A stretch of 64,000 nt of DNA from Homarus americanus (taxonomy: Eukaryota > Arthropoda > Malacostraca > Decapoda > Nephropidae). The position numbers and the translations under genes were made by a program. This document shows, one piece after another, positions 1 through 13,408 of this stretch. How positions within the stretch are numbered: the stretch's first letter is position 1; each line of letters starts with the position of its first letter. The stretch lies in NCBI RefSeq assembly GCF_018991925.1, contig NW_024727857.1, positions 124,001 through 188,000 on the forward strand, written 5' to 3'. The notes below the pieces were generated by a model. That model was not told the DNA's origin, did not search any database, and saw only the letters and a program-made list of their open reading frames with translations.

Positions 1-2009
<2,009 letters not shown>

Positions 2010-3768
2010 ATATGCACATTATCGTTGACCCAATTAGCTGCAATAGAAGAACATAATGTAATTCACAACAAACTCAGAGCACTTAGAGTGAAGCTGCAGC
2101 ACAAAAGAACAATATCAGACGACACAATGTTAGGACGGCCGCCCCACGAGCACCCTAACAACCTCCTTATACCCGTGAGCACCTGGAGAGATGAAAGGTG
2201 AACCTCTCCCTCACACACGCCGGTTAGTCCACTAGTTTTGACAAGGTCCGAGGTTCTCCCAGGGTCCGAGGTTCTCCCTGAGCGCGAGGCTCTTCCCTCA
2301 ACACAGCTCACATTTCAGGTTAGAAGAGACGGACGTTATGTCGTCTAGGGAATTATGATCTTCAATAAGTTTTGCCAAAGGGGATCAAGATTAAAACAAC
2401 AAATCTTAGCTATGATTTTTCCTTCAATGGCTTTCGAGGTATTCAGGAACTGGCACTCACTTAAGCGTCCAAAGTCTTGTCTCTTAACAAATCTTAACAT
2501 ATGTGAATTTTATGATGTATCTCTGACTTCAAAAGGTCGATGCTTCTTGCTTTCTGAGTAAATTATGACGGATTTGTTACCTCAGCATCGATGGACGTCT
2601 TTCCCGAAGGAGGGAGGACTTTTTTCTTTTCTTTTTTCAAGTCTGGTTCACAGGCACACTTGTTTCCGGAGTCGTGGCTTCTGTGGACAGTGGTTCTTCG
2701 TCTCTACTCAATTTCATTCTTTGGATCTTTCAATAATCTATCGTCAGGGGCTGCAGAAGGACCCATCCTATACGTGTCTCTTCACCAGCAGGTTTATTAG
2801 AGTTCTTGTTCCCCCTGGCACAAGATTTTGACTGGTAGAAAAACAAAGGCTGGTGACTTCGGATGGTTTAACGTTTTGATTGAAAAGTTTTGTTGCCTGA
2901 CTCAAAGGTTCTTGTTTTTTCTTGTTTTGTTGTTGTTTTTGCTGACACTACAGGATAGGTATATTTTTCTCTCCCTCTATATCTGTTTGTCTGTCTGTCT
3001 ATCTCTGTTTATTTTTCTATCTCTTTTTTATTTCTCTTTCTCTGTATCTTTCTGTCATGGTCGAGGGGAGAAAATATATACAGAGATAGAGTACATTACT
3101 AGCACCTACCCGGCGAAGGAGGAAGGACGGAAGGAAGGAAGGAAGGAAAGAGGAGCAGTATTAATGGTAAGGACGGGCAGGACGACAGGATACTGAGGGG
3201 TTTATAACGTAAAGACAAGTTATGAGCCGACGAGAAACGAAGCTTTTGTTGCGGTGGTCAAGTGTACTTTATTACTCCCAGATAATGATTTTTCCTCGGT
3301 GTTTTTCATAAATTTCAACATAAACATTTAAGTCATTTTAAAAAATAAATAAAATATAGATAGCTTTTTTATCAGTGGATTTTATTAGGGTGTTGAAGCG
3401 TTATAACTTATAACAATTTAATATTCTCTTTCCTCTATTTTTTTTCTTCATATTCTTCAACTTTATCTTCTTGATTTTTTTTAAACATTGACAATTCGAT
3501 TTTAGTTTCGTGGAATAATTCTTGACGTGTGTGATTATTGTTGTTGTCGTCTTCTTTCTACACAATATCGCTCATAAATATTAAATGAGCAAAGTTGGAG
3601 TAATATTTTAAGCAATAAAATACAGTAGCCAACGATAATGTAGAATTTTGAATAAGATGATTGATATAAGGAGACGTGTCCTAGAATGTTGTCTCTACCG
3701 ACTTATAGATTATGACAATATTTACCTTTTTCTCAACTATAAATATTCTCAATTTCTCTCTTTTTCAG
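2010..3768. other. Unique sequence with short tetranucleotide runs
   Basis: No recognised gene. It contains a short TGTC run near 2986-3001 and a GGAA run near 3125-3150. A pair of CAGGGTCCGAGGTTCTCCC-like copies lies at about 2247-2280. The rest is AT-rich. Confidence 0.55.
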
Positions 3769-3973
3769 ACCTCTACAGTGCCCCCCAAAATTCTCTCCTC
3801 TCTAACCTGAAGATCGTCCCTTGTATTGTCCCAGATTTCCCTCTCTTTTTCTCGACCCACCAGAACCTCAGAGCCGTAAAACCCACACACTTTGTTTTGG
3901 AGGGAAAATGTATAAGAAGCCATTACTCTCAGCGCCCTAAGATGGAGGCACTGGATAAAGAGGCACATTATAG
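3769..3973 (+). CDS. Candidate internal exon, unknown protein
   Basis: This 205-nt block is bounded by an excellent acceptor (TTTCTCTCTTTTTCAG ending at 3768) and a plausible donor (ATTATAG|GTGAGG). The frame through it is fully open. It reads from DLYSAPQNSLL through VPDFPLFFSTHQNLRAVKP to PKMEALDKEAHY, and the unspliced frame stops at 3975-3977. Composition is balanced, not repeat-derived, and third positions look richer in G and C than the flanks. The intron phases would be 1 upstream and 2 downstream. I do not recognise the family, and no partner exon is identifiable nearby, so a chance splice-like pair is quite possible. The antisense frame is also open. Confidence 0.25.
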
Positions 3974-4376
3974 GTGAGGTTTATAAGAGCTTCACGATAT
4001 ATTGAGATTTATATCGTGGCTGTAGAGACTAGCCCGTGTAGTGGAGAGCTGCTAAGAGGTTCGGTTATTAGGTTGGGATGATGCGTGGAGGCCAAAATAT
4101 CTTCTTTATCTCTCCAGTGAAATTCGTGGCTGGTGATGGTCCAATTGGCTTCAGGTGTGGGTGTGTGACATGTTCTTCCACCTGCCCACGACAGGTACTG
4201 AGAGCACGTTTGACAAAGTAGAACATTAAAGACGTAAATCAGAACAGTATTGCGCCGTGGAGGAGGAGGAAGAGGAGAAGAGGTAGAGAGTTTATGAAAA
4301 GACATGTTGACCTACTGAAGTGTCTGTTGGACCAAAATTGAGAGGGTTTTTAAGGTTTCGTCCAAGAAAGAAAGTA
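3974..4376. other. Unique sequence, nothing recognised
   Basis: If the preceding exon is real this is intron. The minus-strand frame 4009-4305 has no family resemblance. A short GGA-rich run lies at 4258-4285. Confidence 0.5.
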
Positions 4377-4406
4377 AAAAGACAGACAGACAGACAGACA
4401 GACAGA
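4377..4406. repeat. (GACA)n microsatellite
   Basis: Seven tandem GACA units read directly from the sequence. Confidence 0.9.
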
Positions 4407-4629
4407 GAACTAGCTTTATAGAAGACGATTGTTTTGGTAAGAGCAAAGTGTCGAATTTGATGGAGAGTGAATTTCATAAAAAAAACCTGAAGCTGAAACA
4501 GTTTACATAGTCAGAATGATACAGAAAACAAGTGAGCAACGACAAACGCATTTCAGGAGATTATTGGCTCTTGGTGCTTGAACGCTAAGATAAATTGGAA
4601 AGGTATTAGATTAATCAATAGGTGAGTAT

Positions 4630-5290
4630 TATTATCGGGAAAGAGGTAGAAGATGCTTACCTGATCTCATCTTGTTGACGGGGAGATAGAAAGATGAAGA
4701 AAGAAGATGAGAAAGTAATATATTGAGAGAAGAAAAAGACGACAAAGGCAAAACAGAAGGTGATATAGAAGAAAGAAAGAAGGAAGTAAAGAATGAAAGA
4801 AAACGAGTGCAGAAGTGTCTTTTAGGAACGTGAGGTGAAGTATAGAGAAATACACAATAAACGTGTATAAATAGAACCAGAAAAGCAGAGAAGGGAGAAA
4901 CTAAACAACAGGAAGAATAGCAAGGAATAAAAATAAATGCAAAAAAAAGATATAACATCAGCCTCAACCAAAGAACCAACAAATGAAACGTAAATAAACA
5001 CAAAACAAACCAATAGAAGAAAACTAGAAAAGACCAAAGCAAATAAAACGAAGATCTGGAAAGAGAGACAGAGAAACGCCGAGATAAAGGAATTAGAGGT
5101 GAAGAATAAATGAGGAAAGAGAGAGTTTTGGAGGAGCCAGTGAAAGAAAAATGAAATGTGAGGAGAGGAATTCAGGGAACTAATTCTGGGCAAGGGAAAA
5201 CGAGACAAGTCAGGGAAGAATAGAGATGATGGAGTGCGTGTTGTTTACAGGAAAGATAATGCAAACTTGGAACTAAGAAGGACATTGTTT
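4630..5290. other. Purine-rich strand-asymmetric tract
   Basis: The plus strand is dominated by A and G (gaaagaaag-like words), so the minus strand carries several long Phe/Ser/Leu-rich frames (4632-5042, 4822-5208). These look like composition shadows: no domains, no signal-peptide architecture and no splice context. It ends in an ATT/ATC-rich run at about 5292-5353. Confidence 0.7.
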
Positions 5291-5663
5291 CATTATTATC
5301 ATCATCATCAACATCCTCATCATCATTATCATCATTATCAATCATCATTATTTGTTGTTGTTATCATTGTTATTATTCACTTAAGTACACCATAACGAAC
5401 AATAATTCATTTTTATAAAGCTCCCATACTAACTAATGCCAATGTTCAACCTTTTTAGAGTCAATGATCAGAGACTCAAGTTCTGAAACGTTTTGGAGAA
5501 AAGGTAAATTTTACTTACCCAAATAAATGTCTACAACGAGGGACTATCATCTAATATTTCCTGTTTCAGTTTAGACACGACATTCACATAACAGATATTA
5601 TCCAGGGACATAAATCATCTCATTAAGGTATTTCACTTAAGTGGTTTGAAGATACATTAGTTG

Positions 5664-5745
5664 TGGGTGGGAGGGGGAGACATCTGTGGTGGGGGAGGGG
5701 GGGAGAGATCTGTGGTCGGGGAGGGGGGAGACATCTGTGGTGAGT
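5664..5745 (+). repeat. G-rich ~30-bp repeat with quadruplex potential
   Basis: Three tandem copies of a unit built from a G-rich run followed by ACATCTGTGGT-like sequence. The G runs (GGGTGGGAGGGGG, GGGGGAGGGGGGG, GGGGAGGGGGG) fit a G-quadruplex pattern on the plus strand. Confidence 0.75.
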
Positions 5746-6039
5746 GTGGTAATGTGAGTCATTCATCACTACCTGTCTCCCACCTGTCACGAGAGATGAC
5801 AACCTGTGTGATGTAGTTGCCGCCCACGTACTTATAGTTCGTCACTCAGCTGCCGCCCAAAGTCTTATTTGTCGTTCACAAACTTAACTGGCCGGAACAC
5901 TATACACATTTATTTCAATCCATCGTCGCCTGAATTAAGCCTCTCCATATACTGTACTGACTCTAGTAAAGTTCATCTGTCTCTTAGGTCCCGCACATCA
6001 CGTATTAACCGTCTAAATACAAGTTGTCCCTCTGGTGTT
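5746..6039. other. Unique flank of the transposon-remnant cluster
   Basis: Mixed-composition sequence. It may contain further decayed LINE sequence beyond the recognisable part, but no motif can be read. Confidence 0.4.
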
Positions 6040-6147
6040 GTCTTGGTCTCGAGAGGACCTGCGGCCTTGACCTCCACCCATAAAAACCTCGGCATTATTT
6101 CCACTGTCCATCCTGACTACATGCCCCGTCCATCTCACTCTTGCTAA
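6040..6147 (-). mobile_element. Decayed LINE-like reverse transcriptase C-terminus
   Basis: The minus-strand frame contains LARVRWTGHVVRMD, followed by VFMGGGQGRRSSRDQ. The pattern R(L/V)RW.GHV.RM, a short variable stretch, then a G-x-GRRS-R-G-R-P-like motif is a hallmark of the extreme C-terminus of many arthropod non-LTR retrotransposon reverse transcriptases. Only this tail is preserved; the expected G-R-P-K segment is already corrupted (SSRDQD), and no endonuclease or polymerase motif is visible upstream. It is non-functional. Clade cannot be assigned from so little sequence. It lies on the same strand as, and about 240 bp from, a transposase remnant, so this is a small graveyard of old insertions. 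Confidence 0.55.
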
Positions 6148-6384
6148 GTGTGTTACCTTCGGTTGGTGCGACAAGTGTCTGAGGTCGTGTTGTTCTGTCT
6201 GAATCATCATGATCGGAATCAAGCAGATACTGCTGTTGTTATTCTGGTATTTGTTAACACGTTAATAGGATATGGAAAATTACATTAGGATAAGGATAAT
6301 GACTCCGTATCGATAGTCCTATGCTGTTTAGCTTTTAATAAAAAACAACCGAGTACCTACAAATTACTTTACACAGACTATTCA

Positions 6385-6612
6385 TTAACTAATACAACTC
6401 ATTATTCCCAAAAATTTATGGTAGTGTTGATCTTTTAGTTTTTCACAAAAGCGAACTCGACGCCTCGTGTTGTGCAACACTTTGTGTAATGTTTCTCTGG
6501 ATGTTTTATTTAATGCTCTCTCAATGTTCTCCCGTAAATTTCCCAGCGTATGAGGGTAATTCAAGTAAACTGTGCTCTTTAAAAATCCCAACAAAAAGAT
6601 AAATTCTGCGGA
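6385..6612 (-). pseudogene. Tc1/mariner-class transposase C-terminal remnant
   Basis: The minus-strand frame reads SAEFIFLLGFLKSTVYL, then NYPHTLGNLRENIERALNKT, then a KVLHNTRRRVRFCEKL stretch ending in DQHYHKF. The order (D)FFLWG(F/Y)LKS.VY..P.TL..L...I, a spacer, then KV..N...R...C....G.H is the signature end of IS630/Tc1/mariner-type DDE transposases that are abundant in arthropod genomes (family knowledge, not a search). The W of FLWG has become L, and the region just upstream that should carry the SPDL(S/T)P.D catalytic motif is lost (EKKSAEF). A stop follows after MSCIS. It is truncated at the 5' side and dead. No terminal inverted repeats were found around it. Confidence 0.65.
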
Positions 6613-6733
6613 TTTTTTTTCATATGAAACAAAACACAGAGGATTGTGTTAATATATTTATCTGAATTACATAATTAAACGTAATATTTCTATTTGATGG
6701 TTCCTTTACTTATTAAATATCCCCATGCGCACT

Positions 6734-6762
6734 CACACACACACACACACACACACACACCA
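6734..6762. repeat. (CA)n microsatellite
   Basis: Uninterrupted CA run of about 29 bp. Confidence 0.95.
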
Positions 6763-7088
6763 GACTCACAAAGGTTCATACAGTAAATTTTCTTCATAAC
6801 TATAGATAAAATAAGAATCGATATTAACAAGACAGGTTCATATATCACCAGTTATGAGACACCTATAATATACAGTAATTATTTCCTATTAGTGAACGTA
6901 TCTAGTTAAGGTGGATTCAGAGAGATATTTCTTTACTATTTTAGACGTAAATGTGTGTTTTAACTTTCAAATGGTTCCCATGACCCAGAAGGCAGGTTCC
7001 ATGGGATGCCAAGCCTAATTAACCCACTAATGTTCAATATCATACCCTTTAAATACCACCCAGAAGGTACCCATTTATTGTTTGTGTA

Positions 7089-7092
<4 letters not shown>

Positions 7093-7127
<35 letters not shown>
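7093..7127. repeat. (GA)n microsatellite
   Basis: GA run of about 35 bp ending in a G-rich block. Confidence 0.95.
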
Positions 7128-7133
<6 letters not shown>

Positions 7134-10100
7134 AGGGGTGTGACCAGTAGTGGAAGCATCAACAGGATTTAGGTAAGAGAGTTCATTACGACCTTAAACA
7201 AGAATGGTCCAACGTGCACCTTGCTCGAAGCCATCAAATGCACTTACACCACGACACACCACTTGTACTGTACGTGTGTGTGTATCTCTATGAACTCCTC
7301 TTCACCAGTTACGTTTTTTTTCTAGGATAGTGAATGTCTGTGATGTTGTTTCTCATAGGAAAAAAATCCAATAAAACAAAGTGTATCTTTTGTTGACACG
7401 CTTTGACAGAGTGGAAGGGAAAAGGAAGGGGAATGGGGCAGGAAAGGGGAATAGAAGGGAAGGAAAGGAAAGGAAAGGGGAAAGAGAATAAAATGTGGAA
7501 GAGGATCAAAGACACCAGGGGAGGAACAACAAAGAATGGAAGAGGGTCAAACGAAGGATGAAATACAGAAGAAGTGATGAGAAGACTGTGTAGAAAAAGG
7601 GAAGGTACAGAGGAAATGAGAAGAAGAACAAGAACAAGAACAAGAACAACAAGAAGGGAAAAGACGATGATTTTAAACCCACTGTGTTAGGAAGTTAATA
7701 TACTAAGTAGCCCCACACACACTCTACCTTCTTGTTAAACCTACTCTAAATATCTTCCCATTAACGTTCGTAAGACATTGCTTTCCACACTAATCTTCTC
7801 CCTCTGTACACAACCTCATGGTAACCTCTCCTGACTGACTTCGGATGAATGTTTTATTTTATTATTATTTTACTCCAGCCAGTGAAGCCTCGTTGGTTCT
7901 CTCCAGGTCTTTGCGGTACCACTACATATTCAATCGTCTAGTTTCCAATAGCTTTTTTATTTTTTAATGGTAATCTATAAGAGTGTTTTAATGTCATCTC
8001 CGTAGTTGTTATTAGAATCTGTACCTATGTTGATTTATGTTGTTATTATTGTTATTATTATTATCTACCTTCCCTGCCCTTCAATCGTTGTATCTAAAAG
8101 TAAACTTCTTTTCTTTCACGTCTTGTCCAGGTTTAGTCCATTTACCTGACTCGGCCGTAAATCCTCTCGGATGTTCCAGCATTTCTCTTAAACATTTCGT
8201 ATTGTTGCTTCCTGTCTTCTTCTCCTTATAGGGAAACCAAAGCATTATTTTTTTCCTCCTCCCGTTTAAGATGGTCTTTATTGGTGGTCATCGTCCATTA
8301 GACATAAGTGTTGGTTAACTAATTAAATTCTTGAGGATAATTGGTGTAAATCCTTCTTGAGAATATTTTTTTTTTATTAGATGAGAAACTAAAATAATCC
8401 AGTCATTCTCCTCCTGTTAGGTTGTTCTCTGATCACCAGCCTCTAGGAAGTATCGGCGTTTATCAGTCAGTTCTATTTTAACGATGTATTGATGTAAATT
8501 CTTCCTACTTCTTTATTTTTTCATGTAAACATTAATTGTTTCTATTTGTTTCTGACCATTTCCGATTTAAAGGGAAATTAAAGTTTTCTTTCTCTTTTGA
8601 GGCTTTTTTGTTTTTGCTAAATGGTCATCGTCTATGAGCACGAAGAGGCTTGCCGGAGTAATAACAAAATAACACAGTAATATGTAACCCCTGGACCTAA
8701 CAGCGCCATTATAACTATATTCATTAGTGAGGTGCATTAGGCCTTGGACTCCTCGAGACAGGTAGCGTCTTAGTGCCAATTAGTCTGATGTACAGGTAAA
8801 CATTTAAGGCTAATTAGTATTCTCTGCACCGGGAGGTTCACGTCTGCTGCCTCTCATTACACAGCACTAAGAACTAGTGAGTGTTGCAAGGAGTCTGTTG
8901 CTAGCAGGCTCCTCGGTATCTGTATGTTGCAGTGTGTATGGTAACAGCTGGTAGATCGCCATCTGCCTCCTGACGTGTGGTTCCTCATTATTATCCCCGG
9001 GTAGAATTTACAGTTAGTATATTAAAGAATGGATGAATGTAGAGCTCTTAAGATACTCATAGACTAAGATTAAGTAGGAAGTTCACCGTAAGTTCCACTC
9101 GTGAACAAATAAGCAGTGTTCATGGAAAAGTTAGTAATAAATGTAATACTGATAATAGGCTCAGATATCAAGCATGGAGCGGGGTAGTTAGCAGGTAAAG
9201 TATTTTTTTTTCACTATTCTTAACGTTATACAAGATATGCACATTAAGAACATATACATAAAAGTTAAAGAAATCACCGTACATATGAGAGTCAAAAGAA
9301 CACTATGATGGCTTCCACATGAAGTAGCACACGTAACACTTAATAAGACCACTGGCCAGGAATGAGTGACGTGTCCTATAGTATAAAAGATTCACTGGGG
9401 AAAAGTACACAAGTAGGACACACAATTTGTCTTTAAGGCTGGCACGTTCCTAGAGTTAAAGAGAAGTACGTGAGTAAACTTAGCGTAAGTTAGCTGGGCC
9501 ATGATGAGCTAGACTAGGCTACGCTGGAGAGACACCACTAGTTGACACGCTGAGGGGTGAGTTGGAAGTGACTCGAGAGGGTGTGAGATGCTTATTAAGT
9601 ATCCTCAACAAGACGTCACATTTATGTTCTATAAATGTGATTGGCTACTTCAATGACGCCAACCGATGGTCTAGAAGAATGACGAGACCTTAAGAGCACC
9701 TGAACTTCTGGATGCTTCCACGCGGGTAGCGAGCAAGGGATGCATTACATAACGTATATATTATGAAGTGTATACCTGCCGCTCTTATCTAACATACGGT
9801 GCTCCGCCTTCATCACATAGACGGGATACAGTGCCCCACTGCCTGAGGCGCCGTGTGCCAGACGACGAGCGAATAGTCCAATACCACAATGGTTTCTCCA
9901 TACATATTAGTTTGTCTACATATGGGCGAGGTAGCAGAGAGAGAGAGAGAGAGAGTGGTAGCCTTTGTGTGTCGTAACATAGGCAGGTTTACATCATTGT
10001 TAAGAAAGAATAAACATTAAGAATTAGTAAGATAAGTTATAATATGGAGTCTTTCTCTTTTCATCTGACCATAATTGCATATAATGATCAGGTTGACAAT

Positions 10101-10670
10101 TATATACAAATTAATGTCGTGATATCCGTTCTATTTCCTGTATATTATGACCGATATACAATGAGATTCTATTCAATTTTCTCGCTTTTTATGAAACCAA
10201 AAGGGATATTTTATGCATTTAAATACAATTCTGGAATAAACATTAGTCGGTTTTTTAGTATTAATGCTTGAGGTAACATTTCTTTAGCGTGATTATATAA
10301 CTAATCTAATTTTAGTATTAGAAGAAAACTGAATTACAAAGGATAACGGTATTCTTTTTCGAGTTGTTTTTTATATTAGAATAAGTATACGGATAATACG
10401 TCCCCCGCGCATGATAAGTTGCATCAAGTTGCCTCAAACAAGAAGAGATTTAGAAAACCATTTGTCAAGATTTATTTTACCATTACCTGTAGTTTAATTC
10501 CTTCAAAAGTCAGTGGAAGATACGAGTATTTTCCCTGTGGTTGAGGATCACTCATGACCTCAAGACTCCAGAAGTAAACTGCATGGGTGGCTGTACGCTT
10601 AGGCTAGGCTAGGATCCGATTTATACCAGAGTAATCAAAATTCGTCCGGATGACAAAGAAATATTTCCGT
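7128..10670. other. Unique, mostly AT-rich sequence
   Basis: About 3.5 kb with no recognisable gene. Notable points are a GGAAA-rich run at 7415-7485, a short GA run at 9937-9955, and a cluster of homeodomain- and forkhead-like words near 8777-8817. Frames at 8567-8779 (minus), 9768-9977 (plus) and 10044-10271 (plus) have no family resemblance. Confidence 0.5.
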
Positions 10671-10710
10671 CAGTGAGTGAGTGAGTGAGTGAGTGAGTGA
10701 GTGAGTGAGT
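10671..10710. repeat. (GTGA)n microsatellite
   Basis: About nine tandem GTGA units followed by a degenerate CAGCCAGTCAG tail. Confidence 0.95.
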
Positions 10711-10827
10711 CAGCCAGTCAGTTAAAACAAATCATCCCTCACCCAAGAAAAACATCCTTCAGTTAGGTTAGGAAACACGAACATCTGGGATAACAAACCA
10801 CAGCAAAAGACGAATATGGGGTCAATG

Positions 10828-10831
<4 letters not shown>

Positions 10832-10907
<76 letters not shown>
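10832..10907. repeat. (CT)n microsatellite
   Basis: Uninterrupted CT run of about 76 bp followed by T/C-rich sequence. Confidence 0.97.
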
Positions 10908-10908
<1 letters not shown>

Positions 10909-11016
10909 TTTTTCCTGTAAACATCTTCACTATCCTCGGGAGCTGAAAACTATGTCAAGAAGTCAAAGACAAATAACCGAGACAGAAATATCCTCGCGAA
11001 CAAACACCCGAAGGCT

Positions 11017-11017
<1 letters not shown>

Positions 11018-11111
<94 letters not shown>
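11018..11111. repeat. (CA)n microsatellite
   Basis: Uninterrupted CA run of about 94 bp. All long frames crossing it on both strands are HTHT or CVCV shadows. Confidence 0.98.
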
Positions 11112-11115
<4 letters not shown>

Positions 11116-11392
11116 TCCCGGAACCCGAAAATGTTTCATGAATAAGAGTTGACTCAGGTGGAGCAAACATAAATTTTTTTTCTTCAACAACACATCAACC
11201 AACAGTGTGGTCTTTGGTCTGTCTCGGGAAGGAGGTTGGTGGTTCATTGTGGTCTCTCTCCGGTTCACTGTGGGTCCAGGGAGGAGTTTGGTGGTCACTG
11301 GTTCATTGTGGCCTCCAAGAATCAACCAGACCACGATCCTTTCCCTCAATTTACACACACATATACATTGCCGTCCACCCCTTCCTACATGC

Positions 11393-11393
<1 letters not shown>
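11112..11393. other. GGTTCA/GTGGT-rich unique sequence
   Basis: Contains a loose repetition of GGTTCATTGTGG-type words at 11230-11315 (at least three). No gene recognised. Confidence 0.5.

Positions 11394-11426
<33 letters not shown>
11394..11426. repeat. (GT)n microsatellite
   Basis: GT run of about 33 bp. Confidence 0.95.
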
Positions 11427-11428
<2 letters not shown>

Positions 11429-11690
11429 GTCTCCCGGGGCTGTCTCATCCTTCAGTCCACCCTTCCTGTTGTTGCTGGCTACCACTGCCGCGCCTCCCCT
11501 CGTTATACCACCGCCCTTCCGTGCCCTACCGTCCGGGTCTCTAGAATGGCCTCCCAGGATTTCGGTGATACACAAGTCTGGACCATCCTGAGTACCGTGT
11601 TTGTTAAGCTAACTTGACTCTATGATGTCCTAAATCTGTTGACTCGTAAGATAAGTGGTGTTCAGGTTATTTTTCGTTGCGATAGTTTAG

Positions 11691-11693
<3 letters not shown>

Positions 11694-11736
<43 letters not shown>

Positions 11737-11753
11737 TTAATAATAATATTAAT

Positions 11754-11840
<87 letters not shown>
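11694..11840. repeat. (AAT)n microsatellite
   Basis: About 147 bp of AAT units, with a few ATTAAT interruptions at 11734-11758. It is preceded by TTTAGGTTAATA and followed by unique sequence with a TGACGTCA word at 11864. Confidence 0.97.
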
Positions 11841-11841
<1 letters not shown>

Positions 11842-12474
11842 TCACTACCCAACACACATCTTGTGACGTCAGGCCACCACCAACAGCACCTTTGATCACG
11901 CTAATTGAAGTTCTTGAGACAGGTGCACTCCGGTGAACTGACACTCATTGTGGCCGGCCAGTCCTTGTTGATGATGTAGTGATGACATTATTCTACGAGG
12001 AAGAAGGAGGAGGAGGAGGAGGCAGGAAGGAGGAAGAGGAGGAAAAAGAGTAGGAAGTGCAGGAGAAACGTTGGAGGTGGAGAAATCGGGAGGTGAAGAG
12101 CCACACACACACACACAGGCCGCCTCTGTAATCAACGAAGAGTTGCCAGTCCGTTAAATTTGAGTGAAAAAAACAAACAATTATCTCAAGCTTTTGACTT
12201 TTAACATCTAAAGATTTTGGTGGTGTGCCAGAAACGTGTTGTTGGTTGTGGTGGTTTTGGTATGGTTGCGGCTGTAGTGGTTGTGATATTGGTGGAGTTT
12301 GTGGTGTTGGTAGTTGTGGTGGTAATCTGGCAGAATATGAAGTGGTGGTGGTTGTGGTGATCTGCCGGTAGACACGAGAACACCCCGATCCCAGAGGCAA
12401 ACTCTCTACCTGCTGTAATTAATTAAGGTCGTGTTATCAAGGTAAGGCCTCTGGAGTTTTTACCTTTCCTTCCT
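11841..12474. other. Unique sequence with GGA- and GGT-rich runs
   Basis: A GGA-rich run lies at 12000-12050, a short CA run at 12103-12117 and a GGTTGTGGT-rich imperfect repeat at 12220-12360. No gene recognised. Confidence 0.6.
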
Positions 12475-12912
12475 AGCAATATTTTCCTGTTTAATTCCCA
12501 GGAAAAATACATACAGGAATTGTTGACTTTCCCGGTACTTGTTCTCGAATTATTCCCAGGAAATTGTATATTGAAATAGTTGTCTTTCCTGGAATATTTC
12601 CTAGTTTAATGTCCAGGAAAATGTTTATATATAAGGTAATGGGTTTCCTGTGGTGCTTTCCTGTAAAATTCATTGGAGAATATATGTAGAAAATGCAGAC
12701 GTACCTGAATTAATTTTTCGTTTATTTCACAGTAAAATTTATTCTGAATTTGGTTTCTTTTATGAATTATTATTTTCCTGATGCCCCTTAGGAAGTATTT
12801 ATCCGTATAATTCACAGGAAAATTAAACCAATGTTGAACTAATTCTCTGTCTGATTCCCAGGAAGTTGAAGGATTTCCTAGTACAGTTTACAGTTTAATT
12901 CAAAGGAAAATA
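12475..12912. repeat. Decayed ~60-bp tandem repeat, CCAGGAAAAT core
   Basis: A TTCCCAGGAAAATA-like core recurs near 12492, 12555, 12613, 12670, 12729, 12788, 12815, 12858 and 12901, usually alternating with a TTTCCTGG-like word. Spacing is roughly 45-63 bp. Copies have diverged strongly, so this is an old array. Confidence 0.65.
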
Positions 12913-13039
12913 CATAATGATATGAGGTGGTGTTAAGAATCTTCAGAGGGAGGAGAATCAGTTGGAAAGTGTCCATGTGTATGTTTGCATATTTACGTAT
13001 TAATATTTCGTAGCTCTGCCGCCCACCTTCACCCTTGAT

Positions 13040-13064
13040 CAGACTCTCTCTCTCTCTCTCTCTC

Positions 13065-13104
<40 letters not shown>

Positions 13105-13161
13105 AGTCTTTTCTTATGCCCACACACGCTCCTCATTGACATTCTACAGTGAAAAACATCC

Positions 13162-13196
<35 letters not shown>

Positions 13197-13245
13197 GCCC
13201 ACACACGCTCCTCCCTCACATTCTACAGTGATAAACATCCTTTTT
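13040..13245. repeat. Tandem duplication with embedded (CT)n
   Basis: A segment containing TTATGCCCACACACGCTCCT, then CATTCTACAGTGA and AAACATCCT, occurs at about 13114-13162 and again at about 13192-13241. Each copy is preceded by a (CT)n tract (13043-13100 and 13164-13192). The simplest reading is a duplication of about 77 bp that included the microsatellite. Confidence 0.8.
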
Positions 13246-13408
13246 TCTACCCCCCTCCCCCCCAGCCTCCTGATGCTGTGTTTACCTCCACCACTCCACC
13301 GGTAAAATATATGGTATAGTATTCTGTGGGTGGACCCATTCATAACACTGTGGGGAGCTTTTAGTCGCCTTCCTCCTCTTTCTTCAGCCTCCCCTACTAC
13401 TCCACCCT

